Position numbers and translations under genes: made by a program. Positions 7,513-13,306 of a stretch of DNA of 13,306 nucleotides are shown here, in pieces. This DNA comes from Zymomonas sp. (GTDB taxonomy: Bacteria; Pseudomonadota; Alphaproteobacteria; Sphingomonadales; Sphingomonadaceae): contig NZ_JAIWON010000054.1 in NCBI RefSeq assembly GCF_020216885.1, forward strand, positions 1-13,306. The letters are read 5' to 3'. The notes below the pieces were generated by a model that was given only the letters and a program-made list of their open reading frames with translations, made no database searches and was not told the DNA's origin. How positions within the stretch are numbered: the stretch's first letter is position 1; each line of letters starts with the position of its first letter.

Positions 7513-8748
7513 ATGAATGTTATTCGCTACCGGTTGAAAAAAAATATCCTTTTTTTATCCGGTTTGTTGTTAACCACCACGTTAGCAGCCTGCGGAGGTT
7601 CTTCCGTCTCTCATCCTAAAACTGCCTCCTCCAATAATCCCAATGCCTCTTCAATAAACAATCCGGCTAATCAAAACCAAAATGCCGATAATGCCTTCTC
7701 TGATAATGGAGGTAACGCTTCTGATATCGGGCAGATGCAAGCCGTCCATTCGGTAGCGGTTATTGTGCCGTTATCAGGAACTTTTGCAAATATCGGCCAA
7801 TCCATTGCCAATACAGCCCAAATGGCGGTGTCTGATCTGGCCGACCGCCATACGGGGATAAAAATCACCTGCTATGACAGTGCAAAAGGCGCGGCTGAGG
7901 CTGTTAACAAAGCCGTTTCTGATGGTAACAAGTTAATCCTTGGCGGGGTTTTCCCCAGCGAAGCCCGAATGATGGCTTCGGCTGCCCGTAGTGCTCATAT
8001 CCCGATGATTACCTTTTCTAATGACAATAGTGTGGCTGGAAATGGCGTTTATGTGATGGGTTTTTCGGTGGGTGCTGGTATTCAGCGGGTTGTCAAATAT
8101 GCTTTGGATCACAGATTATCCCGCTTTGCAGCTCTTCTTCCCAATGGGGTTTATGGCCGGAAAGCCTCGGCTTCATTGCTGCGCACGGTTTCCAATAATG
8201 GGGGCAGCGTTGCGACCCTTTCCAATTATAACCGCACGCCACAGGAGATCAGTGACGCGGTAACCAAATTGGGACAGGATTATGATGCCGTTTTGATTGC
8301 GGATTCGCCCCGAATTGCCCGTGTCGCTGCGCCTTTACTCGTGAAGCAAGATGGCACGAAACCCCAGATATTGGGAAGCGAGCTTTGGTCTATTGATAAT
8401 AATCTTAAAAATGTTCCTGCCCTTTATGGGGCATGGTTTGCCTCTGTGCCAGATGGGATGTTCCACCAATTATCTGGTAAATATAAAGCCCGCTATGGTG
8501 TTACTCCGCCGCGTTTAGCCAGCCTTGGCTATGATGCCATTTTGCTGGCGGCACGTATCTCTCCAAATTGGCCTTCTAATGGCGATTTTCCAGAAAAGAA
8601 GCTGTTGTCACCCAATGGTTTTATGGGCATTGATGGTGCTTTCCGCTTTAATAACCAAGCGATTGCCGAGCGGGCGTTAGCTGTCGAAAAAATATCGGCT
8701 AATGGTATTGTTGTTATTGACCCTGCACCGACCAGCTTTAGCAAATAA
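7513..8748 (+). CDS. LpoA-like penicillin-binding protein activator lipoprotein
   Basis: The 411-residue product begins with a lipoprotein signal ending in LAAC (Cys27), followed by a low-complexity Asn/Ser/Gln-rich linker (about 28-75) and a periplasmic-binding-protein fold from residue 80 (VAVIVPLSGTFANIGQSI) to near the end. This fold is the C-terminal half of LpoA, the outer-membrane lipoprotein that activates the peptidoglycan synthase PBP1A in E. coli. The N-terminal TPR half of E. coli LpoA is missing, as I expect for alphaproteobacterial versions. A branched-chain amino-acid binding protein shares the fold, but the lipid anchor and the divergent rsmI neighbour favour LpoA. Ribosome-binding site GAGGT stands before the ATG. 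Its promoter must lie in the 60-base gap or inside rsmI. PBP activation here is inferred. Confidence 0.8.
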   Translation: MNVIRYRLKKNILFLSGLLLTTTLAACGGSSVSHPKTASSNNPNASSINNPANQNQNADNAFSDNGGNASDIGQMQAVHSVAVIVPLSGTFANIGQSIANTAQMAVSDLADRHTGIKITCYDSAKGAAEAVNKAVSDGNKLILGGVFPSEARMMASAARSAHIPMITFSNDNSVAGNGVYVMGFSVGAGIQRVVKYALDHRLSRFAALLPNGVYGRKASASLLRTVSNNGGSVATLSNYNRTPQEISDAVTKLGQDYDAVLIADSPRIARVAAPLLVKQDGTKPQILGSELWSIDNNLKNVPALYGAWFASVPDGMFHQLSGKYKARYGVTPPRLASLGYDAILLAARISPNWPSNGDFPEKKLLSPNGFMGIDGAFRFNNQAIAERALAVEKISANGIVVIDPAPTSFSK

Positions 8749-8768
8749 TCAAAAGATATTGATTGTTT

Positions 8769-8796
8769 TTTAGAAAAAGACGTCTTCTATTATAAT
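8769..8796 (+). promoter_or_regulatory. candidate promoter inside the palindrome for the endonuclease gene
   Basis: A perfect -10 box TATAAT lies at 8791-8796, in the centre of the palindrome, with TTTAGA (four of six consensus bases) at 8769-8774 and a 16-base spacer. Transcription would begin near 8803, about 34 bases before the endonuclease ATG. Since only 88 bases separate the two genes and a terminator occupies the middle, the endonuclease needs its own start or read-through. The box is seen; promoter activity is inferred. Confidence 0.4.
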
Positions 8797-8811
8797 AGAA
8801 GACGTCTTTTT
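8774..8811. terminator. 38-base perfect palindrome, probable terminator
   Basis: Positions 8774-8811 are a perfect inverted repeat with 19-base arms and no spacer, centred between 8792 and 8793. The outer bases are A5 on the left and T5 on the right, with one more T beyond, so an RNA hairpin with a U tail would form in either direction. It lies 25 bases after the LpoA-like stop codon and ends 25 bases before the endonuclease start. The core repeats GACGTC in both arms. Terminator use for the upstream gene is the simplest reading. Confidence 0.75.
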
Positions 8812-8836
8812 TATATCAATTTTAAAGGCAAAAGAG

Positions 8837-9784
8837 ATGGCGTATTGGTGGGTTAATCATAGAAAAACCTATAAACAAGAAAAAGAGGGCGGCTATCTTT
8901 GGTCACCCAAAAAAAATACCAATGGCTATCGGAACCAATTCTATGAAAATATGAAATTCGCTTTAGTCGGCGATATTGTTTTTTCCTATGCCAATGGAAA
9001 AATAAACGATGTTGGTATTGTCAAAGAGAACGCCATCTCTTGCTCAAAGCCAAAAGAATTACAAGATTTTGATAAAGAACAATGGAGCGATGATGGTTGG
9101 GGAATTGCCATCACATGGCGATCTTTTCCTAAATCTTTTTTGCCCTCCGAACATTGTGATATGCTGACTTCTCTTTTACCTCAAAAATATTCGCCTTGGT
9201 CAGTTAAAAACAAAGGCGGCAATCAAGGCGCTTATTTAGCAAAGATTTCTCCCGATTTAGGGCATTTTATCCTTAATACCCAGCCCAAGACTTGGCTTGA
9301 CGATCTTCAAAGCTGGATCTCTGATAGTCAGCTTAATGCCGAAGAGGCGCAAATCGAGGCGATTAAACAAGATACGTCACTGAATGAGACTGAACGTGAA
9401 GCCCTCATATTGGCAAGGCGGGGGCAGGGGCGCTTCCGTAGAAATTTGCAAGAGATAGAAGAGGGATGTCGTCTCACAGGGATAAAGGATAGCCTCCATC
9501 TGATCGCCAGTCATATTAAACCATGGCGAGACTGCTCATCTTCTGATGAGCGGGTTGATGGTCATAATGGCTTTTTATTGTCACCAAATGCCGACCATCT
9601 TTTCGATAAGGGGTATATTTCTTTCAGCAATGATGGTGATATTTTGATTTCCTCCCAGATGGATAGGAGAAATCTGGCTTTTTTGGGATGCACGAGTAAT
9701 CAAAAAGTCTTGGGGAAAGCTTTTACGTCTAAGCAAAAAGAATATTTAGCCTATCATCGCGAAAATATTTTTCGATCTGAATAA
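8837..9784 (+). CDS. EVE-HNH type, probable modification-dependent (type IV) endonuclease
   Basis: The 315-residue protein pairs a PUA-like EVE domain with an HNH nuclease. Residues 1-145 open with YWWVNHRKTYKQEKEGGYLW and contain GDIVFSYANG (45-54) and GIV; EVE domains flip out and read modified bases. A helical linker rich in Glu (165-195) leads to the nuclease: RGQGRFRRNL (195-204), CRLTG, ASHIKPW with His226, ERVDGHNGFLLSPNADHLFDKG (split: Asn244, Asp253, His254, Asp257) and SFSNDGDIL. Family members of this layout cut DNA carrying 5-methyl- or 5-hydroxymethylcytosine and defend against phage. Start ATG has AAAGG eight bases upstream. Three 60-base lines counted by hand gave 35-43% GC, against 62% for one bamD line, hinting at transfer. 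No methylase lies beside it, as expected for type IV. Actual base specificity is unknown. Confidence 0.82.
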   Translation: MAYWWVNHRKTYKQEKEGGYLWSPKKNTNGYRNQFYENMKFALVGDIVFSYANGKINDVGIVKENAISCSKPKELQDFDKEQWSDDGWGIAITWRSFPKSFLPSEHCDMLTSLLPQKYSPWSVKNKGGNQGAYLAKISPDLGHFILNTQPKTWLDDLQSWISDSQLNAEEAQIEAIKQDTSLNETEREALILARRGQGRFRRNLQEIEEGCRLTGIKDSLHLIASHIKPWRDCSSSDERVDGHNGFLLSPNADHLFDKGYISFSNDGDILISSQMDRRNLAFLGCTSNQKVLGKAFTSKQKEYLAYHRENIFRSE

Positions 9785-9845
9785 AAAATTTAGCTTTATT
9801 GCGTCCTTTCATTGGCTTCGTTTGGGAGAATAAAATTTTAAGGTT

Positions 9846-9920
9846 GTTTCCTTGAAAGCTCAAAAGCGCTGTTTTTCTGTTAAAAGGAGGCTTGTGACTG
9901 AAAGAGTCCCGTTTCCTTGA
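9846..9920 (+). repeat. 10-base direct repeat pair upstream of bamD, with an unattached Shine-Dalgarno
   Basis: GTTTCCTTGA occurs at 9846-9855 and again at 9911-9920, 65 bases apart, in the 162-base spacer before bamD. Between them AAAGGAGG (9883-9890) is a full Shine-Dalgarno match followed three bases later by GTG and an eight-codon open frame ending in the TGA at 9918-9920. That spacing is too tight for efficient starts. Whether this is a leader peptide, an operator pair or chance cannot be decided here. Confidence 0.25.
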
Positions 9921-9946
9921 GTGAAAAAATATTATAGAGGCAGAAT

Positions 9947-10987
9947 ATGGCCTCAAAATTTTCTCGTTCCTTGGTAATAGCCCTGACCGCTATTGCGATT
10001 TTACCCATGGCTGGTTGTGCCGGTCGGGGTAAAAAGAAGACTGATACCCGTTATGTCGCGCGGGATGTGGATACGCTTTATAATGCCGGTAAGCAAAGTC
10101 TGGACAGTGGCCAATATAAGGCTGCTGCGGCTTTCTTTGACGAAGTAGAGCGACAGCATCCTTATTCCATCTGGGCGCGCCGCGCCCAGTTGATGAGCGC
10201 TTTTTGTAATTATCGCGCCCGCAATTATTCAGCTTCTATCGCTTCGGCACAGCGCTTTTTATCCATTCATACGGGCAATAAAGACGCGCCTTACGCGATG
10301 TATCTGATCATGATGGATTATTATGAGCAGATTCAGGATGTGAATCACGATCAGCATACCACCCAGCTTGCTCTTGATTCTATGAATGACATTATCCGGC
10401 GGTATCCAGATACACCTTATGCCGCAGATGCCCGATTAAAGATGGATTTGGTTCATGACCATCTGGGCGGGAAAGAAATGGCCATTGGCCGTTTTTATGA
10501 GCAAAGTCGCCTGTGGCTTGCTGCAACGTTACGATTCCGGCGTGTTATTGATGAATATCAGACCACCACTTACGTGCCAGAGGCCTTGGAACGTTTAACG
10601 GAAAGCTATCTTGCTATGGGGCTTCGTGTGGAAGCTCGGAATGCGGCGGCAGTTTTAGGTGCCAACTTCCCCGGCTCGAAATGGTATAGTCGCGCTTATC
10701 GCCTTATCAAAGAGCATTACCCGCAGGCCTTTACGCAGGTGCATTTAGAAGCGCCTCAAAATGATACGCCGGATACAGCTAATAATATGGAGGATGACGA
10801 TCATCCCAAGACGCCCTCTGCTGCGCCTTCACAGGATGATAAACTAACCGTGCCTTCGGATGATGTCGGCAGCCATGATGATCCAGCGGGACAAAGTCCG
10901 AGTAATGCGGCTTTGCCACCTATGCCTCCGATATCGGCACCTTCGGAAAATCTGACAGGGAATGAAGCGGTTTCTAATAACCCATAA
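9947..10987 (+). CDS. bamD: outer membrane protein assembly factor BamD
   Basis: BamD (ComL) is the essential lipoprotein of the BAM complex that inserts beta-barrel proteins into the outer membrane, acting from the periplasmic face. The 346-residue product has a signal ending in MAGC (Cys24). TPR repeats run from about residue 40 to 255, starting DTLYNAGKQSLDSGQYKAA, with ERQHPYS (68-74), the RRYPDTPYAADA segment (151-162) and a final repeat around LGANFPGSKWYSRAYRLI. Length to residue 260 matches E. coli BamD (about 245); the remaining 85 residues form an acidic, Pro- and Ser-rich tail of low complexity. AGAGG six bases before the ATG is a good ribosome-binding site. It stands alone between terminators. 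The identification is firm; the tail's role is unknown. Confidence 0.93.
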   Translation: MASKFSRSLVIALTAIAILPMAGCAGRGKKKTDTRYVARDVDTLYNAGKQSLDSGQYKAAAAFFDEVERQHPYSIWARRAQLMSAFCNYRARNYSASIASAQRFLSIHTGNKDAPYAMYLIMMDYYEQIQDVNHDQHTTQLALDSMNDIIRRYPDTPYAADARLKMDLVHDHLGGKEMAIGRFYEQSRLWLAATLRFRRVIDEYQTTTYVPEALERLTESYLAMGLRVEARNAAAVLGANFPGSKWYSRAYRLIKEHYPQAFTQVHLEAPQNDTPDTANNMEDDDHPKTPSAAPSQDDKLTVPSDDVGSHDDPAGQSPSNAALPPMPPISAPSENLTGNEAVSNNP

Positions 10988-11002
10988 AGGATAGAATCCT
11001 TT
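10986..11002 (+). other. small hairpin at the bamD stop codon
   Basis: AAAGGAT (10986-10992) and ATCCTTT (10996-11002) pair perfectly over seven bases with a three-base loop. The left arm includes part of the stop codon. It has no T run and sits just before the main terminator, so it may protect the 3' end of the mRNA. Confidence 0.4.
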
Positions 11003-11010
11003 GCTCATAA

Positions 11011-11040
11011 AAAAAGCCGCCTTTGAGGCGGCTTTTTTTT
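11011..11040. terminator. bidirectional rho-independent terminator between bamD and gntK
   Basis: GCCGCC (11016-11021) and GGCGGC (11027-11032) form a GC-only stem with a five-base loop TTTGA, flanked by A runs on the left and eight T on the right. It works as a terminator read in either direction, ending bamD on the plus strand and gntK on the minus strand, whose stop codon is about 20 bases away. Confidence 0.93.
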
Positions 11041-11059
11041 AAAGGTAAAGCTAAAAGGA

Positions 11060-11557
11060 TTACTTCCAGCTGGTCATTTCTTTTTTGACGATATCGACAA
11101 TCGTATCGGGATCGTTGCGAATATCGACAACAAAAACACCTTCGTCAGCCGTCGGTTCTTCAAGCGTTTCAAACTGGCTATGCAGTAATTTCGGATTGAA
11201 GAAATGGCTGGAACGATGTGCTAAACGATCGGAAATCAGTTCTTCGCTACCTTTCAGATAGACGAAATGAACATCATGTTTATCATTTAACAGATCACGA
11301 TAGACTTTTTTCAAAGCAGAGCAGGCAAAAACAACGTCATGTCCGGCTGCTTTTTCTTTGTCCATATAGTCGCGGATAGCGTGGAGCCACGGCCAACGAT
11401 CTTCATCCGTCAGGGGAATGCCGTTAGACATTTTGTCTTTGTTCGCTTGCGGATGGAAATCGTCAGCATCCTGGAAATCGCAATGAAGATGCTTGGCAAG
11501 ATCGGCACCGACCGTGCTTTTACCACAACCTGAAACGCCCATAACAACGATAATCAT
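11060..11557 (-). CDS. gntK: gluconokinase
   Basis: GntK phosphorylates D-gluconate with ATP to 6-phosphogluconate in the cytoplasm, which then enters the Entner-Doudoroff or pentose phosphate route. The 165-residue protein is of normal length for the thermoresistant GntK family. The P-loop GVSGCGKST spans residues 7-15 with Lys13. DADDFHP (30-36) and NKDKMSNGIPLTDEDRWPWL (39-58) are the gluconate-site signature. CSALKKVYRDLL (79-90) follows, and FVYLKGS plus HFFNPKLLHSQFETLE give the lid and C-terminal core. AAGGAAAG stands about six bases before the ATG. It lies downstream of gntP on the same strand, separated by a 112-base gap with a long hairpin, so the pair is probably one transcript with possible uneven expression. 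No regulator gene is in the window. Confidence 0.95.
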   Translation of the reverse strand: MIIVVMGVSGCGKSTVGADLAKHLHCDFQDADDFHPQANKDKMSNGIPLTDEDRWPWLHAIRDYMDKEKAAGHDVVFACSALKKVYRDLLNDKHDVHFVYLKGSEELISDRLAHRSSHFFNPKLLHSQFETLEEPTADEGVFVVDIRNDPDTIVDIVKKEMTSWK

Positions 11558-11618
11558 GACGCTTTCCTTTTTACTAATCTAACAGAAATCTGTTTCTTTA
11601 CTTGATTGTAAAAGGTCT

Positions 11619-11667
11619 TTTTGAAGGAAGAAAGGCTTTGGTTAAAAAAGCCCTTCTTCCTTTAAAA
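11619..11667 (-). other. long hairpin between gntP and gntK
   Basis: Bases 11619-11639 pair with 11647-11667 across a seven-base loop. In minus-strand RNA the single internal mismatch becomes a G-U pair, leaving one A-C mismatch nearer the base, so the stem of about 20 pairs is more stable in the gnt transcript. It starts directly after the gntP stop codon. No T run follows on the minus strand, so it is more likely an mRNA-stability or partial-termination element. A second small hairpin, AACAGA with TCTGTT (11581-11594), lies closer to gntK. Confidence 0.5.
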
Positions 11668-11669
11668 TA

Positions 11670-13025
11670 TTAAAGACCCAATGCCTGAAGACCAAAGGTG
11701 AGGATCAGGGCTGCAATCGAAGCGATGGTGACAGAAACCGTCCATGTCTTAAAGGTCTGGCTGACTGTCATATTCAGATATTCTTTTAACAGCCAGAAAG
11801 CACCATCATTGACGTGAGACAAAATGGACGAACCAGCACCGATCGAAAGAACCAGCAATTCAGGGCTGTGGAAGCCCGGGGTGCTGAAGATAATCGGGGC
11901 TAACATACCGCCGGACATCGACATTGCCACCGTCTGTGAACCGGTTGCAACGCGGATAACCGCCGCAATGATAAAGCCGAGCATAATCGGAGACAGATGC
12001 ATGACGTGAGACAGATCAGCCATGGCGGTACTGACACCGGCGCGATACAGAATTTCACTAAATCCGCCACCAGCACCGATCAGCAACAGAATGCCAGCCG
12101 TCGGGCCCAAGCAGTCATTGGTGAATTTCAGAAGGTCAGCACTGCTGAAACCACGCCAGAAACCCAAGGTGACCATGCTAACCAGCAAAGCGATAAGCAA
12201 GGAAACGACTGGATCACCCATGAAGTTCATGAAAGCACGAATATCATTGCCTTTAGGAAGGAAGATATTGGCGCCACTGGAAAAAACCATCAGCAAAACA
12301 GGAAGCAAAATCGAGAAAATGGTTAGCCAAAAACTTGGCAAATTTTTATCCTGATCGCTGCTACCTTCAAGACTTTCTGCAAAAGGGTTGTGGGCAGGCA
12401 GCTGAATGCGAGGCGTAATCCAGTTACCATAAAGAGGACCTGCAAGGATAGCAGCAGGGAAACCGACGATGAAACCGTAAAGAATGGTTTTACCCACATC
12501 AGCATGGAGCATTTCAACGCATTGCATTGAACCCGGATGCGGAGGCAGCAAACCGTGAACGGTAGCCAAACCGGCACAAAGCGGAATGGTTAATTTGACA
12601 AGAGAAATCCCGCTGGCACGTCCCAAGGTAAAGACGAGCGGAATCAACAGGATAAAGCCGACCTGATAGAAGATCGGAATACCCACGATAAAGGCAATGA
12701 CCAACATCGCCCAATGGATAAGTTTAGGGCCGAAAATCTTGATCGTCGTTGTAGCGATACGTTCTGCACCACCAGACTCAGCCAAGATCTTACCAAGCAT
12801 GGTGCCGAGTGCGATAACACTCGCCGTTGATCCGATACCGGAACCAAGACCATCTTGAAAGGCCGACAAAACTTTGGTTAAGGGCATGCCCGTTACGGCA
12901 CCCATACCGATTGAAACTAAAATAAGGGAAACAAAAGGGTTTAGACGCCACTTTGCAATCATCAAAATAAGAATGATGATGGACGCCAATGCATATAAAA
13001 GGAGCATTGTTCCATTAGAGTGCAT
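11670..13025 (-). CDS. gntP: gluconate:H+ symporter, GntP family
   Basis: GntP-family permeases bring gluconate or related sugar acids across the inner membrane with protons. The 451-residue protein is hydrophobic throughout, with roughly 12 membrane segments. Family marks include GGAERIATTTIKIFG (85-99), the loop HGLLPPHPGSMQ (157-168), RVATGSQTVAMSMSGGMLAP (358-377), and SHVNDGAFWLLKEYLNMTVS (403-422), the C-terminal signature. A polar cytoplasmic loop lies at about 210-230. The start at 13025 has a moderate GGATGAG upstream; Met7 is an alternative. Upstream are a hairpin and a very AT-rich stretch that probably hold the promoter. Gene order gntP then gntK gives uptake followed by phosphorylation. 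The substrate is inferred from the adjacent kinase. Confidence 0.93.
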   Translation of the reverse strand: MHSNGTMLLLYALASIIILILMIAKWRLNPFVSLILVSIGMGAVTGMPLTKVLSAFQDGLGSGIGSTASVIALGTMLGKILAESGGAERIATTTIKIFGPKLIHWAMLVIAFIVGIPIFYQVGFILLIPLVFTLGRASGISLVKLTIPLCAGLATVHGLLPPHPGSMQCVEMLHADVGKTILYGFIVGFPAAILAGPLYGNWITPRIQLPAHNPFAESLEGSSDQDKNLPSFWLTIFSILLPVLLMVFSSGANIFLPKGNDIRAFMNFMGDPVVSLLIALLVSMVTLGFWRGFSSADLLKFTNDCLGPTAGILLLIGAGGGFSEILYRAGVSTAMADLSHVMHLSPIMLGFIIAAVIRVATGSQTVAMSMSGGMLAPIIFSTPGFHSPELLVLSIGAGSSILSHVNDGAFWLLKEYLNMTVSQTFKTWTVSVTIASIAALILTFGLQALGL

Positions 13026-13049
13026 GGTTACTCATCCGTTCTTTTTTTG

Positions 13050-13072
13050 GTCAGGCCTTATGAAGACCTGAC
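13050..13072 (-). promoter_or_regulatory. hairpin or operator in the gntP leader
   Basis: GTCAGG (13050-13055) and CCTGAC (13067-13072) are perfect arms, with CTT and AAG continuing inward. The one mismatch on the plus strand (C with A) becomes a U-G pair in minus-strand RNA, giving a ten-pair stem with a three-base loop. It ends 24 bases before the gntP start, just ahead of its ribosome-binding region. It could be an operator for a gluconate repressor or an RNA element. Confidence 0.45.
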
Positions 13073-13140
13073 GCAAGATGCAGAAATTCCATCTATGGGA
13101 AAGCCAGCATTCAGTCTATTTTGCAAGAAAATAATGAAAT

Positions 13141-13306
13141 TTTTTAAAATTAATAATAATTTTTAACTGTCTCTTAAGTATCAATTCTCAATACTCTGTA
13201 TTTAAAATTAAATTTATTTACTTCTTATGTAAAAATTTTTACATTAAAATAATTTTTAATAAAAAAACATGTGACGGTTTAATTTAATTTAACAATATAT
13301 TTAAAA
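13141..13306. other. extremely AT-rich non-coding stretch upstream of gntP
   Basis: Hand count gives 22 G or C in 166 bases, about 13%. No gene is visible from 13026 to the window end (281 bases). A perfect 18-base palindrome, ATGTA4 then ATTTTTACAT, lies at 13227-13244, and AGTAT/ATACT arms at 13177-13195. I could not place a convincing -35/-10 pair on either strand. Such tracts often act as UP elements or bind nucleoid proteins; that is inference. Confidence 0.5.

Noticed and set aside
9930..9935. TATTAT as a -10 box for bamD
   Set aside because: It touches the AGAGG ribosome-binding site and would give an almost leaderless transcript, which does not fit the good Shine-Dalgarno.
9729..9956. 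75-codon minus-strand open frame over the bamD upstream region
   Set aside because: It starts with TTG inside bamD, lacks a Shine-Dalgarno and overlaps the end of the nuclease gene; the protein shows no family features.
11997..12354. Two overlapping plus-strand open frames of about 110 codons
   Set aside because: Both are antisense to gntP, whose protein motifs are intact; their sequence is a by-product of membrane-protein codons.
1..13306. tRNA, rRNA, CRISPR array, insertion sequence or prophage genes
   Set aside because: I saw no cloverleaf, repeat-spacer pattern, transposase or phage protein on either strand.

Overview
The window looks like chromosomal DNA of a Gram-negative alphaproteobacterium of the sphingomonad branch, most likely Zymomonas mobilis or a close relative. 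The grounds are a moderate GC content with AT-rich spacers, the order argH - lptM-like lipoprotein - lysA, outer-membrane assembly genes (BamD, LptM), and a gluconate permease and kinase feeding 6-phosphogluconate, the entry to the Entner-Doudoroff route. The species is an inference from gene content; no search was run.

Layout, left to right. Positions 1-1700 (+) hold the end of argH, a small LptM-type lipoprotein overlapping the argH stop codon, and lysA; they look like one transcript. A 124-base spacer with a strong, possibly two-state hairpin leads to galU and a CorA/ZntB-type transporter (1825-3749, +). A YcbB-type L,D-transpeptidase and an unrecognised charged lipoprotein follow (3958-6139, +), closed by a clear terminator. 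On the minus strand, rsmI and yraN (7452-6186) overlap by eight bases and diverge from an LpoA-like lipoprotein (7513-8748, +). A 38-base perfect palindrome then precedes an AT-richer gene for a probable EVE-HNH modification-dependent endonuclease (8837-9784, +), followed by bamD (9947-10987, +). A strong two-way terminator separates bamD from the convergent gluconate pair gntP-gntK (13025-11060, -). The right end (13141-13306) is about 13% GC and holds no gene.

Much of the window concerns the cell envelope: LptM (LptD maturation), LysA (lysine, from the wall precursor meso-diaminopimelate), GalU (UDP-glucose), an L,D-transpeptidase, an LpoA-like factor and BamD. The gluconate genes form a separate catabolic unit. 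The endonuclease gene is the one clear accessory element and the likeliest recent arrival.

No wholly new system is obvious. The best leads are the endonuclease gene with a palindrome that combines a terminator and a perfect -10 box, the alternative hairpins before galU, the Met/His-patterned lipoprotein at 5519-6139, and two hairpins in the gnt operon that pair fully only in the gnt transcript.
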